DNA of 64,000 nucleotides from Triplophysa rosa (GCF_024868665.1 NC_079895.1:4738154-4802153); one strand, 5' to 3'; counted from the stretch's first letter, positions 24,401-32,165 are shown. A program made the numbers and translations. Notes: generated from the sequence alone by a model not told the origin.

Positions 24401-24685
24401 ATTGAGGCTCTTCCTGAAGATATCAGCATTGAAACTGGAAAGGTTCTAACCGTAGCCTGTGCTTTCTCTGGAGAGCCCTCACCTCGTATTGAGTGGTCAC
24501 GTGGTGGAAGGACACTGCCTAGTGAGGAAGAGAGCAGCAGGTTCCATATTGAGACCACAGAGGACCTGACCACACTCATCATCACTGGTGTGAAAGAGAG
24601 CGATGCTGGAGCATACACACTCAGACTTTACAATGAGCATGGATCTGACACAGCAACTGTTACCATCAGCATTCGATCAAAGTAA
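154..24685 (+). CDS. ttn: Titin, upstream tandem copy, 3' part (A-band to M-band), gene-level span
   Basis: This is the C-terminal part of a giant sarcomeric titin; the 5' part lies outside the window. Exons listed separately encode 49 Ig and Fn3 domains before the kinase, in the C-zone pattern Ig-Fn3x3-Ig-Fn3x3-Ig-Fn3x2 (three full copies starting at 560), then the P-zone ending Ig-Ig-Fn-Fn-Ig-Ig-Fn-kinase, which matches A164-A170 of vertebrate titin. The M-band follows: M1-M6, a KSP linker, an is7-like exon and M10. Super-repeats bind myosin and myosin-binding protein C along the thick filament; the kinase and M-band region anchors titin at the M-line (family knowledge). Every splice junction I checked keeps the frame, nearly all in phase 1. 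Odd points: M7-M9 are missing and the KSP linker is greatly expanded. Zebrafish has two adjacent titin genes; I cannot tell which of them this copy corresponds to. Confidence 0.97.
560..1147 (+). CDS. ttn: Titin exon: Ig + Fn3 (super-repeat start)
   Basis: Ig domain (about 560-845, motif LDAGRYDITASN) followed by Fn3 (about 846-1147, motif YQFRIRAENRFG). This Ig is position 1 of the first complete 11-domain C-zone super-repeat in the window. Confidence 0.92.
1234..1536 (+). CDS. ttn: Titin exon: Fn3
   Basis: Single Fn3 with VSWKEPSSDGG and YEFKVSAENAAG. Phase-1 acceptor after tttatag, donor gtaagc. Confidence 0.92.
1650..2234 (+). CDS. ttn: Titin exon: Fn3 + Ig
   Basis: Fn3 (EPPNNLRV start, YEFRVLAKNAVG) then Ig (APEIVLPQ start, WYKDGKEL, NTGTYELKIKN). 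The Ig is position 5 of the super-repeat. Confidence 0.92.
2406..2705 (+). CDS. ttn: Titin exon: Fn3
   Basis: Fn3 starting DKPGPPAGEI, with YIVEKRETSR and YIFRLRGVNKYG. The Glu before GG in ADEGG replaces the usual Asp. Confidence 0.92.
2786..3088 (+). CDS. ttn: Titin exon: Fn3
   Basis: Fn3 with VVWERPSLDGG and YQYRVCAINKAG; acceptor tgcacag, donor gtaagt. Confidence 0.92.
3176..3481 (+). CDS. ttn: Titin exon: Fn3
   Basis: Fn3 with LGWVKPVYDGG and YYFFHVSAVNCVG. The donor gtttgt is weaker than those of its neighbours. Confidence 0.9.
3627..5393 (+). CDS. ttn: Titin multi-domain exon: Ig-Fn3-Fn3-Ig-Fn3-Fn3
   Basis: A 1.77-kb uninterrupted exon with six domains: Ig (about 3627-3919), Fn3 (3920-4207), Fn3 (4208-4499), Ig (4500-4790), Fn3 (4791-5092), Fn3 (5093-5393). 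It joins the end of one super-repeat to the start of the next, where other copies have separate exons, so introns have been lost here or were never gained. Confidence 0.93.
5507..5800 (+). CDS. ttn: Titin exon: Fn3
   Basis: Fn3 starting DPPGTPNCI, with LQWVPPKRDGG and FEFRVIARNAVG. Confidence 0.92.
5897..6175 (+). CDS. ttn: Titin exon: Ig
   Basis: Single Ig with the LNCSISGRPVPQ first Cys strand, WYKDGKEV, and NDRGIYTVEAKN. Position 5 of the second super-repeat. Confidence 0.92.
6271..6570 (+). CDS. ttn: Titin exon: Fn3
   Basis: Fn3 starting DTPGPPEGPL, with VIEKRETSRISW and YQFRVSAVNKVG. The turn reads NDGCAP, with Cys in place of the common second Gly. Confidence 0.92.
6665..8731 (+). CDS. 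ttn: Titin multi-domain exon: Fn3-Fn3-Ig-Fn3-Fn3-Ig-Fn3
   Basis: A 2.07-kb exon with seven domains: Fn3 (6665-6964), Fn3 (6965-7270), Ig (7271-7558), Fn3 (7559-7849), Fn3 (7850-8137), Ig (8138-8432), Fn3 (8433-8731). The Ig at 8138 opens the third super-repeat. Like the exon at 3627 it spans a super-repeat boundary. Confidence 0.93.
8812..9114 (+). CDS. ttn: Titin exon: Fn3
   Basis: Fn3 with IRWDVPYHDGG and YQFRAYAMNIAG. Confidence 0.92.
9211..9516 (+). CDS. ttn: Titin exon: Fn3
   Basis: Fn3 starting DPPGKPEVY, with IRWSVPFNDGG and YEFCVIAKNGAG. Confidence 0.92.
9610..9900 (+). CDS. ttn: Titin exon: Ig
   Basis: Ig with FWSKGDKELELG and NDTGKYILTVKN. Position 5 of the third super-repeat. 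Confidence 0.92.
9990..10289 (+). CDS. ttn: Titin exon: Fn3
   Basis: Fn3 starting DTPGPPEGA, with YIVERRETSRLNW and YIFRVRGVNKYG. Confidence 0.92.
10377..10682 (+). CDS. ttn: Titin exon: Fn3
   Basis: Fn3 starting TVPTPPGAPE, with IEWLKPESDGG and YQFRVAAVNAAG. The phase-1 end joins to YTPAPP in the next exon. Confidence 0.92.
10832..11134 (+). CDS. ttn: Titin exon: Fn3
   Basis: Fn3 starting YTPAPPSVPR, with ITWTRPMYDGG and YCFRVAAVNTMG. Confidence 0.92.
11232..11513 (+). CDS. ttn: Titin exon: Ig
   Basis: Ig with TGRPAPVITWRKPG and YDAGKYTIEAEN. Position 9 of the third super-repeat. Confidence 0.92.
11612..12205 (+). CDS. ttn: Titin exon: Fn3-Fn3
   Basis: Two Fn3 domains in one exon, split near 11909 at the EVPSVPQDL linker. 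They close the third complete super-repeat. Confidence 0.92.
12311..12601 (+). CDS. ttn: Titin exon: Ig (P-zone start)
   Basis: Ig starting VMPKIDLAG, with KGRPAPVCSWFFGG and DDTGDYTLEVKN. From here the order departs from the 11-domain repeat (Ig-Fn3x3-Ig-Fn3x3-Ig-Ig), as in the titin P-zone. Confidence 0.92.
12696..12995 (+). CDS. ttn: Titin exon: Fn3
   Basis: Fn3 starting DKPGVPVGPM, with YVFRVAATNRFG. Confidence 0.92.
13078..13380 (+). CDS. ttn: Titin exon: Fn3
   Basis: Fn3 starting TVPGAPSTPE, with LTWRAPEDDGG and YEYKVTAINSRG. Donor gtgtgt. Confidence 0.92.
13494..13796 (+). CDS. ttn: Titin exon: Fn3
   Basis: Fn3 starting EPPGIPLNPR, with LAWSPPEEEGG and YRFRVMACNAGG. Confidence 0.92.
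13920..14504 (+). CDS. ttn: Titin exon: Ig + Fn3
   Basis: Ig (about 13920-14204, KGKPYPTCKWTKEG) then Fn3 (14205-14504, VSWRPPSEDGG, YHFRVSAENLFG). The frame stays open past 14504 into the intron, but the gtaagt at 14505 and in-frame joining at 14612 mark the true end. Confidence 0.92.
14612..14917 (+). CDS. ttn: Titin exon: Fn3
   Basis: Fn3 starting CPPEPPSFPPE, with LSWSRPKDDGG and YQFRVVAQNDIG. Confidence 0.92.
15021..15320 (+). CDS. ttn: Titin exon: Fn3
   Basis: Fn3 starting DKPGQPGEI, with IHWIRPESDGG and YEFRVFAENETG. Last Fn3 before the double Ig. Confidence 0.92.
15413..15988 (+). CDS. ttn: Titin exon: Ig-Ig (A164-A165 equivalent)
   Basis: Two consecutive Igs, split near 15700: the first with LTCQIIGRPLPE and DEGLYTCRAINEAG, the second with VVYIGRPIPQIMWF and NAGRYKVQMSN. 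The Ig-Ig pair breaks the super-repeat rule and marks the kinase-proximal P-zone. Confidence 0.92.
16100..16405 (+). CDS. ttn: Titin exon: Fn3 (A166 equivalent)
   Basis: Fn3 starting DKPLIPEGPV, with ISWKPPKDDGG and YYFRVSAQNQYG. Confidence 0.92.
16613..17206 (+). CDS. ttn: Titin exon: Fn3 + Ig (A167-A168 equivalent)
   Basis: Fn3 (16613-16915, VSWKPPTSDGG) then Ig (16916-17206, WYKNGKEILPDG, NDAGVYQIRATN). In vertebrate titin A168-A170 bind the ubiquitin ligase MURF1; domain order alone suggests that the surface is kept. Confidence 0.92.
17347..23139 (+). CDS. ttn: Titin giant M-band exon: Ig-Fn3-kinase-M1 to M6
   Basis: A 5.8-kb exon equivalent to mammalian Mex1 plus A169/A170. In order: Ig A169 (17347-17644), Fn3 A170 (17645-17935), a charged linker, titin kinase (18021-18810), a basic tail (HRRYHQTLVKKEW), M1 (about 18970-19265), M2 (19345-19625), M3 (19650-19930), a long charged linker with RRRRSLSPTYIELM and SPTPERTRPRSPSP phosphosite-like runs, M4 (21129-21410), a Ser-rich linker, M5 (21780-22060), the KSP linker (22101-22787), and M6 (22795-23080). 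M4 and its linkers bind myomesin in mammals. The donor gtaaat at 23140 leads to an intron of only 84 bases. Confidence 0.95.
18021..18810 (+). other. ttn: Titin kinase domain (TK)
   Basis: Ser/Thr kinase-like fold of the titin/twitchin/MLCK group. The ATP-site Lys is in FLAKFIKVKG (Lys at 18123-18125). The catalytic loop reads HFDIRPDN (Asp at 18393), with HFD in place of HRD as in all titin kinases. The DFG position reads EMG (18453-18461), where human has EFG; both lack the metal-binding Asp, which fits a weak or pseudokinase. The P+1 segment reads TAPEFYAPE and keeps the Tyr equivalent to human Tyr170, which blocks the catalytic Asp in the autoinhibited state. TK acts as a mechanosensing signalling hub at the M-band (family knowledge). 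Confidence 0.95.
22101..22787 (+). repeat. ttn: Expanded KSP-repeat linker between M5 and M6
   Basis: I count 27 Lys-Ser-Pro motifs, mostly as 7-residue units (V/I-K-S-P-E-P-S) in the first half and as alternating KSPEPxTSPxR / KSPPP units in the second. Two further units have lost the motif (KSS, KLP). Human titin has four VKSP motifs at this place, which are phosphorylated by proline-directed kinases in developing muscle. A long antisense open frame here is a by-product of the repeat. Confidence 0.93.
23224..23520 (+). CDS. ttn: Titin exon: is7-like Ser/Met-rich linker
   Basis: About 99 residues without an Ig fold, rich in Ser and Met (AEMKFETMSMSSMSSM). It resembles mammalian is7 between M9 and M10, the alternatively spliced Mex5 region that binds calpain-3. 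Here it follows M6 directly. Acceptor ttttag, donor gtaaga; phases 1 and 1, so skipping this exon would keep the frame and allow Mex5-like splicing. Confidence 0.88.
23573..24303 (+). mobile_element. TTAA-type nonautonomous DNA element in the penultimate intron
   Basis: Ends resemble inverted repeats: taaaagtcaagtgtgtaa at the left and the complement of ttaaaggttcagtgtatt at the right. The same family recurs at 26390-26590 (inverted relative to this copy) and, rearranged, at 30150-30395. It is interrupted by a second element at 23775-24144. Assignment to a piggyBac-like (TTAA) group is an inference from the termini. Confidence 0.65.
23775..24144. mobile_element. hAT-like miniature element nested in the TTAA-type element
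   Basis: About 100-bp terminal inverted repeats (23775-23879 against 24048-24144) containing the shared core gataaaacgcacctgaacaa / complement. It is flanked by a perfect 8-bp duplication gccctaaa at 23767-23774 and 24145-24152, the target-site length of hAT transposons. It has no coding capacity. Confidence 0.8.
24387..24685 (+). CDS. ttn: Titin last exon: M10 Ig and stop
   Basis: Final Ig (PRIEALPEDISIETGKV, CAFSGEPSPRIEW, DAGAYTLRLYNEHG) ending ISIRSK and TAA at 24683-24685. M10 is the C-terminal titin domain that binds obscurin and obscurin-like 1; human M10 is a hot spot for muscular dystrophy alleles. The end matches the human terminus in length and sequence style. Confidence 0.95.
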
Positions 24686-25700
24686 AAGTGAATACCATAA
24701 TTTTTACCCCCGTTCCCTCATTAAGCGACTTTTTTGTATTTATTTAATGAACAGAAAAAAATCTTGATAAGTACCTGTTCCTGTAAATATAAACTATTTT
24801 TATACCAAACTTGACATCAATTTATGCCAAAAGGTCTAAAGTTATTATAGAATGTGCCATATTGGATAATTATGACTTCGGATTTTTGATCCATTTTTCT
24901 GTGACGTGTACATAATGTATATAGCCGAATTTAACGGTTATGGAAAATGTATGAATTGTTATTTATAACAATATGAACTGAAACAAATGGAACTTAATGT
25001 TTATCAGGAGAAAGTTTCACATGGAACGAATACCCTGTTAAACCTGAAACTAAACTCTGTGCCTCAACAGTAAGTTGAAGTCTTAAGATTGCCTCAACAG
25101 GTAGAGAGGCTCCCTGTTGATGTTACACTAAATCTGAGAGACAAAGTTATACCTGCACGTTCACACGTGCAGTGGTATTACCATACTCTTATGCATTGTT
25201 ACTCGAATATAAGACCTTGAGTGCTGTTTGCATTATACCCTCATGTAAGCAGGACAACTAGGTCTTGTGTTCAGACTGATTATGTCATAAAACCATTTTA
25301 ATGACATGCTCAAGGTGCGAGCGGCCTGCACTTTATGAGCAAAATGTTTAATGTGCTCTGTTACTGGCAAGGGACTGCTTGAATAGACTTTAAAGATTAA
25401 CATCACCTGGCCACTAAGTAAAGTATATCTTGCACTTTCTTGCAGAAGCAGAGCCTCCTCTAGGAGGTTTGCTTTGGTGCATTGTGTGTTTGTGTGTTAG
25501 CTTTAGAGTACACCTAGTCAGTTGTCGGGCAATCAAGAAAGTGTGCCACAGCGACACCATCTGCTGTGCAATGGAAAAGCGGTTTAGTGTCTAAATGCCC
25601 TGCACTTTGGTTTGATTTTATGTAGAATTGTAGTATTATCTATATCTGCAACCTCCTTGAGTATTAATGATTCAATAAAGCATGTTCTCAGCACAATAAT
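24686..25700 (+). other. ttn: 3' untranslated region of the upstream titin gene
   Basis: About 1 kb without a convincing open frame from the stop codon to the poly(A) signal. The cleavage point is estimated at 15-25 bases after the signal. Confidence 0.75.
25674..25679 (+). promoter_or_regulatory. ttn: Poly(A) signal AATAAA
   Basis: Canonical hexamer in ttcaataaagcatg, followed by a T/GT-rich stretch (ttgtcttgtccttcagttgtg) suited as downstream element. Confidence 0.8.
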
Positions 25701-26389
25701 TGTCTTGTCCTTCAGTTGTGTCATTATGTGTTATTTATGGGGTGCAATCATTTGTTTCGATTTTCAAACTACATATGTATTACTATAGTGATTGTAGGCA
25801 CATTTATACAATACGTAAATACATAGATGATACAGCACTTTTGATACATAAACTCAATAAGAAAGAAAAGGTACAAATCAGAAAATCAGCAAGATAAATC
25901 AAAGTATTAATTGGACAATCTTTATTGTGACATATCTTAAATGTCCGTCTCTTATTAGAAATGTTGAATTTTATGTTCTTTCCAGTATTAAAAAAATGAA
26001 TTTACAGAATTTACAGACAGAGATTTTAATCATGGAATCAACGTCCATCCATGAAATTATATTCTTACATACGCTGATGGTTATTTAAAAAAGTGAACAA
26101 AACCATAGTTTAACATCCTTATCAGCATGTCAGAAATTCTCCATACTCGGGTACGCCATTCAACATTACGCTGGTCCCAATTTAACAATACATCTGTAAA
26201 AATACTGGATGTATTCACAGTGTGAAATATATCTTATGGTCATCATCATGTAAATGTAGAGCTATTGTTGCAACTATTAGTTCACGTTGTAGCATGAAGG
26301 GTGAGTTACTATGGCTAACAAACATATCATGAAAGTTACCTGGGTGTATACAATAAACGGTTGAGGTTATCCGCTACTTATCTTTACTG
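25701..26389. other. Intergenic, nothing recognised
   Basis: AT-rich unique-looking sequence. I see no gene, RNA or element here. Confidence 0.5.
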
Positions 26390-26590
26390 TTAAAGGCCCA
26401 GTGTATGAAATTTAGCGGCATCAAGCGGTGAGGTTGTGAATTGCAACCAATGGCTCACTCCACCGCTCCCCCTCCCTTTCGATGCACTATGGCAGCTCTC
26501 ACAAGACTAAGATGTCGTCACGTTTTCAATTCTTTGCTAAAGGAGATAACGTATTTAAAAAATATGCTTTGTAGAGCAGTTTGTTTATTA
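26390..26590 (+). mobile_element. Fragment of the TTAA-type element
   Basis: Starts ttaaaggcccagtgta and contains tttagcggcatcaagcggtgaggttg, related to the complement of 24160-24303. Only one end is present, so the copy is truncated. Confidence 0.6.
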
Positions 26591-27196
26591 ACCTTTTAGA
26601 GCCTGAAGTGAAAATATGCTGTTTTCACACATTTAGTTTTTTTGACTGTTTTGACTTGCTCTTTACGGCGTGATGACCTCAAGATTGTCACAAAATGCAC
26701 TCCCATGTACCCTTGTGGACTCGTGCCTAGTGTACAAAGTGCGGACTCGGTCCACAAGACCGGAGTGTGCCATTTGGGACAGGGCCTATAAAGGCATACG
26801 AGTGAATGGTGGAGCTGCAGTTTTCTGGATAAAAACACAACATCGTTTTCAAAAGGAGACATTCAGAGCTATTTTAAAACAAACCAAAGTAAGCCAAGCC
26901 ACAGAACATTTTCTCAATTGCCAATGTTTAATGATGGCATTTTTTAATAATTTTAGTAATCTATACATGTCTAAGCCATGTTTTCCTCAGTGTTCATATG
27001 TAATGCATTAATGCATTATTTTGTCAGGTCAGGTGACAGAAGCAACAGGTGAGGAATATATACTGAAACAGATCAGCTGTGAAACATCTAATATTTATAA
27101 CAGTACGTTATATTGCAATATGTATATGACAATCCTCGCAAGTCTTGAAATAACAGTTATAAAGCGAAAATAGTTTATTTATGAATGCCAGAATCA
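26591..27196. other. Intergenic, probable repeat remnants
   Basis: Moderately GC-rich part at 26660-26800 looks like a decayed dispersed element. Short open frames on both strands resemble no family. Confidence 0.3.
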
Positions 27197-27570
27197 ACGC
27201 CCTGATAGCACACATACATCTGGTTTACGTCTATTTGACGTCTGCATTTACATCTGCAAGACATCTACAATACATCGTTTGCTCATCTGCAATACGTCTC
27301 AGAGATGTCTGCTGTCAGACGTCATATAGACATCTAGAAGATGTCTGTAAGATGTTTATGATTTAGAATGGATGTACAACAGCTCTTTCTAAGATGTTTA
27401 GCAGATGCTTTTAAGCAGCAGATCTCCAGATCTTTAGCAGACGTATTACAGACGTTCAGACGTCTCCGAGAAGTATTGCAGATGAGCAAACTATGTATTT
27501 AAGATGTCTTGCAGATGTAAATGCAGACGTCAAATAGACGTAAACCAGATGGATTGTGCTATCTGGGCGT
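27197..27570. mobile_element. Palindromic miniature DNA element, 374 bp
   Basis: Long inverted repeats of about 100 bp (27197-27301 against 27464-27570), sharing the ends acgccc-gatagcac and the core tctggtttacgtctatttga. The interior is made of short agatgtct/agacgtc-like words. Noncoding; transposon class not determined. Confidence 0.75.
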
Positions 27571-27873
27571 ACAGAATTGTGTGAACACAGAACAACAGTA
27601 GGCTAATAATAATAAAGTAGAATAATTAAAAATATATAATGTTGAACAAAGCTGACAGTGTTAGACATTTTATGTCTTATCATTTAAAATTATTTTGTTG
27701 GTTAAGCTACAAATAGAATCTAACTCAGCTAAAAAATGACAATAAAGAATTATTACATGAGTATTTGCATTTATGTATAAAGAATAAAAAAGTTACAGCG
27801 TATTTCATCTTAAAGTTTGAGTTGCAATATACAAAAATAATATTACACGTATTATATAAGGGAATGTAATAGG

Positions 27874-28128
27874 AAAATCATTTCAGTGCGTTAATCATCG
27901 CGCTCTCTCTCTCCCACTCCGAGGGCAGCCTGCACCGCCAGGGTGCGTGAAACATAATCTTATTTATCTTATTATTTATATATTTCGTTACATCCATGGC
28001 CATAGCAGTATAAACTAATCTAGATTACCCTTCAGTTTTTGATAATAAAATAAAAAAATCATCTCAATGCGTTAATCATCTCTCTCCCACCCCGAGGGCA
28101 GCCATTGCACCGCCAGCGTGCGTGAAAC
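27874..28128. repeat. Direct repeat, two copies of about 75-80 bp
   Basis: 27874-27952 and 28055-28128 share aatcat-tgcgttaatcatc, a ctctcccac-ccgagggcagcc block and gtgcgtgaaac, separated by about 100 bp. It could be a local duplication or the ends of a decayed element. Confidence 0.7.
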
Positions 28129-28200
28129 GGGTAAAACCTGACTTCTAATGCACCAAACAAATCGAAGCACTATAACAATATTTTTGTGTACATTTTTATC

Positions 28201-28524
28201 ATTTGTGTGTTTTTAATTTGTGGAAAAACTGCCTCGGTCGTTTAGCTGAAGGCACCGCGACGGTCTCCTTCCTTGGGGTCCTTAGGGGAGACCGATTTGC
28301 CATGGTGCCTCTCAATTCTTATTTGTGCATCCTCGTTTCCTTTCCTCGCGTCTTAGCTCCACTCCTTCAGGATGCGAGGGAAGGGAACAAGGACAAGAAG
28401 CGAGGACGAAGGCTGCGTTCGCAATCGCATACTCGATGAGTGGGTACTTAATTTCTGTAGGTAACGTTACGTACTCAACGGGGCTAAATGGGTACGTACT
28501 GTTTTCCCTGAGTGGGTGTAGTAT
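28201..28524. other. Intergenic repeat-like sequence hosting the LINE insertion
   Basis: GC-richer than its surroundings, with small inverted stretches (gatgcgagggaagggaac and its partial complement at 28330-28350). It continues after the LINE at 29916, which shows that the LINE entered it. Confidence 0.4.
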
Positions 28525-28536
28525 GAATGCGATCGG

Positions 28537-29903
28537 TCAAAAAAGTACAGCTTTGTTTAATTTTATTTGGAAAAACGGCCCGCATTATCTAAACAGAAAC
28601 GTATTTTGTAATTTGTTTGATCAGGGTGGCTTAAATGCTATTGACTTTGAAGATTCTAACATTATTTTTTAAAATTAAATGGATTCAAAATTGTACTAAT
28701 GATAAAATGTGGTACTATATCCCCAATTTTTTTTTATAAAATTGGCGGCTTCACTTTTCTCCTTAATTGTAACTTTAACATTAATAAACTTCCTGTTAAG
28801 TTATCTCATTTCCATAAGCAAGCTTTATTATCTTGGTTATTGGTATATAAACATAATTTCTCTCCCCACAAATGCTTAATTTGTAACAATACAGATATTA
28901 CATATAATAACAAAACGATTTTTATGGACTATTGGGTGAAAAATAATATTTTGTTGGTGACACAGTTATCTCATAATAACGGTCATTTACTGAAGAATTC
29001 TTAAATAAGTTTCAACTTCCTATATCGACTAAAGAGTATGCAATTGTCTTTGATGCTATACGCCCTCCATCCTGTTGTTATTGATTTTAATATAACTCTT
29101 GATTTTACTTTAAAACTACAAGGCGTTGGTATTACTGACAAGAAGTGTGACAACATTTTTCTGAGACGAATAAGTCGGTCACAGAGGATACCCTTGGCTA
29201 AAACCATTTGGAGCTCAGTCTTTCATGACATTGAATGGGAGAAAGCTTTTATGATTTCTAGGAAGTATTGTGTCACCAGTAAGATACGTGAAGTTTCATT
29301 TAAAATTATTCACTGTATTTACACAGATTGTTAAAAGATTTAAAAAATATAACCTGTGCTTTTTGTAATATGGATGATGAAACTATTTTGCATCTTTTTT
29401 TTGACTGCTTTTGTACCAAGTTATTTTGGTTTGATTTTAAGGTATTTTTTAGGGAGATTTCTGGCATTGACATTGTTTTGGATGCTAAAAATATTTTGTT
29501 TTTGTATGACAAACCTTTAGATAAAAAATCATTTTTGCTTAATCTATTTATTATTTTAGGCAAGTTTCATATTCACAAATGTTGATGGTCAAAAAAGACA
29601 CCAAACTTTACACATTTTAAATTTGAGTTCTGTCAATATTTTGAAACATTGAAGGGTGTAAGGAACACTAAAGCTAAGAGAACGGTGGACTATTGTAAAG
29701 CATTGAATTTCAATTTTTACAAAAGACCTTTTATTATTATTTATTGTATGTATACAATGTTGTTTGTTAGTCTGAATACCCCTTATATAGTTTTCATTAT
29801 CTTTTTGTCTTTTATGCTATGTTGTTGTTATTATTGTTATTTTTTGTATTTGTCTCATGTATCTGTTGTTGTTAATTAAGCATCAATAAAAAAAGAAAAA
29901 AAA
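28537..29903 (+). pseudogene. 5'-truncated Tx1/L1-like LINE, decayed ORF2 C-terminus
   Basis: Broken frames (28550-29000, 29040-29330, 29328-29590) encode reverse-transcriptase C-terminal pieces: FIWKNGPHYL, GGLNAIDFEDSN, KLSHFHKQALLSWLLVYKHN, and a Cys motif CAFCNMDDETILHLFFDC. Stops and frameshifts break the gene. The tail is A-rich (aataaaaaaagaaaaaaaa), and a perfect 12-bp duplication gaatgcgatcgg flanks it at 28525-28536 and 29904-29915, typical of target-primed reverse transcription. Confidence 0.85.
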
Positions 29904-29952
29904 GAATGCGATCGGCCGTTGTCCGCCATATTGATGATCTTATCTGTTATCA

Positions 29953-30148
29953 GGGTCAGTTGTGGCCTACTGGTTAGAGAGTTGGACTCGTAGCCAGAAG
30001 GTCGCTGGTTCAATTCTCAGTGCCACCAGGAAATGACTGAAGTGCCCTTGAGCAGGGCACCCCGTTTGCTCTGCAGTGATAACTGCCCACTGCACCCTAC
30101 TTGTAAGTCGCTTTGGATAAAAGCGTCTGCCAAATGAATAAATGTAAG
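29953..30148 (+). mobile_element. tRNA-derived SINE, V-SINE type
   Basis: tRNA-like head with A-box-like tggcctactggtt and B-box ggttcaattc (30007-30016), a middle containing gtgcccttgagcagggcacc, and the tail gtcgctttggataaaagcgtctgcc. Full length and + oriented. Confidence 0.85.
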
Positions 30149-30149
30149 T

Positions 30150-30395
30150 CTGTTCGTAATGTACAGCGTCCCCTACTGGACAAATAAGTAAAAACGGGCG
30201 TAAAACTGCCCCTTCTCAAATCTAGCGGCGGGGCAAACCAACGGCTCGCTACACACGGCCCCCCCCCCCCCCCCTTTTCGAAGCACTACGGCTGAGGTGC
30301 TGTTTACTTTACACTAGCCAGCATTATGTATATATTGTATTGCATTTCTGCAAATAGATCATCCAAAAAATTACACACTAGACCTTTCAGTATTT
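30150..30395. mobile_element. Rearranged TTAA-type element copy with a poly-C run
   Basis: Contains gtacagcgtcccctactgga, tctagcggcggggc and the terminal part aaaaattacacactagacctt, all related to the element at 23573-24303. A run of 16 C occupies 30259-30274. Confidence 0.55.
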
Positions 30396-32165
30396 TTTTT
30401 GCATTGCTAGCTTTTAATAGCAAATAGACACATCCCAGTTTCTGAAAATAGCATTAAAATGTTAACATTTACACATTAAAACTGAATTTGCTGTAGCGCT
30501 TTCATTTATGTTGACTGTGATAATTATGTATGTGTTGGGTGGAAAAGTTATTTCATTACAATATATTTGGTTTAAAATCTAGCTATTCTGGAAATCTTTT
30601 AAAGGGATCCTTATCTCTTCAGATGCAATATCTTTTTAGGGAAATACACATTTAAGAATACATCATTAATATAAATCTAACTAAGAAATAAATAGAACAT
30701 TGCAGCAAACCAGTTTAAACACTGGGTGGCAGTGTAACATTAGTTATATATTAGCATAGACATGGTAGAAATCCATTCACAAACTACATGTTTAAAATAT
30801 GGCAGCGGCTAGTGAAATGAATCGTAATGTAATTTTGTAAGAATTACAATCAGGCGCTAGAAGAGTACCCAAATAGACCTTCTTTCAGCCAATAGAATCA
30901 CTCGGGGTCCTGAAGGGGACCGAATTCGAGACGGGACTCTCGATACCTCATGACGCCGCATTGGCCGCTTTGCTCCGCTGCTGAGATACGTCAATGACGC
31001 CGCAATATTGGTGAGGGCAACAGTGCACTAAAAGCCCACTGAACCCAATGGGAGAGCTGCGGTTTTTCGGCATTAAAAGCATTTACATTTAGTTTTATAA
31101 ATGTAAATGCACAATAAAAAGCACAATAACGCTTACAAAGACTTGTGAAATAAGGCATAATATATTGCCTATGACATAATGTATGGGGTAAGTTTTGTGT
31201 AACCCCTTTTTGTGTAACTCTTTTCTAACCGACCATGTGACAGGTCTCTCCCAATTTGCTGCTGCTGGGGCCACATTTTGAATATTCATGTGTAGACATG
31301 CTGACACCCAAGAGGTCCAGTTGCTCCTGTCTGTCAGGTGATATGTCATTCTGTTTTGACAGAAGCAGATGAGATTTTGGGAAGGTATATGGCATTATAT
31401 CTTGAAGCAGTGTTGTTTTGTAACTGTTAACATAATGTATTAAAGACCAAAATATTTATTTTTATAGTTCCGTAGCTGAGTAATTACTATTCTTTATTTT
31501 AAGTTAGTCAATGTATCTTAAACACCAGAGGCACACTGTAGTGTCATTGTCTATACAGCTGTCATTTATGCTACTCTATTAACAAATGTGTTTCCCAGGT
31601 GGTTTAACCCTATAAAATGACCTTATTTTGACCCAAAATCAGTGCAGCCAGAAATTGTAGGTCCCAGTATTAAACCTTCATGTTTAGGTTCCCTTTTTAT
31701 TTAATGAGTCACTCTAGAGGCCTCTCTGAGTCCAACATTCCTGCTCTCCTCCCCCACCCATTTTAGCTCCTCTACCCAAATATATAATTTTGGTATTTTT
31801 GCTCCTCTTTTATATTTTGTGTTTTAATATCAAATTATATTCCTGTGTATAAATACAAAAACATAACAGGTAAAGAACAGAGTGACGGTTCTGAGTTTCT
31901 CTTACTTGAATTTTGAGGGCTGCAGCTGTTGGTTGGTGACACACAAGCTCCTCTCATGGAGACATGATACTGTTACAAACCCCTGGCAAGGGGGACAGAA
32001 ATGGCTCCTGTTTAAATCACATCTTTAGACTACAGTGATGGTGTACTAAAATAAACCCATGTGCCATACAAGAGCAAGAAGATTGGCTGTTAGGCAAGAT
32101 CTCGCCCAATGAGAGGAACACAACATTCGATTTCCTTCCTTTTGTTTTTTAGGAATTGCAGATGA
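30396..32165. other. Intergenic, no gene recognised
   Basis: AT-rich. A GC-richer block at 30890-31080 looks like part of a dispersed element. No open frame resembles a known family. Confidence 0.4.

Noticed and set aside
26670..27011. Possible small gene (113 codons)
   Set aside because: No family resemblance, no promoter or splice support, overlaps repeat-like sequence.
28203..28439. Open frame of 78 codons between the titin genes
   Set aside because: Lies in repeat-like sequence and has no recognisable domain.
29953..30025. tRNA gene
   Set aside because: It has A- and B-box similarity but continues into a SINE body and tail, and the cloverleaf is poor.
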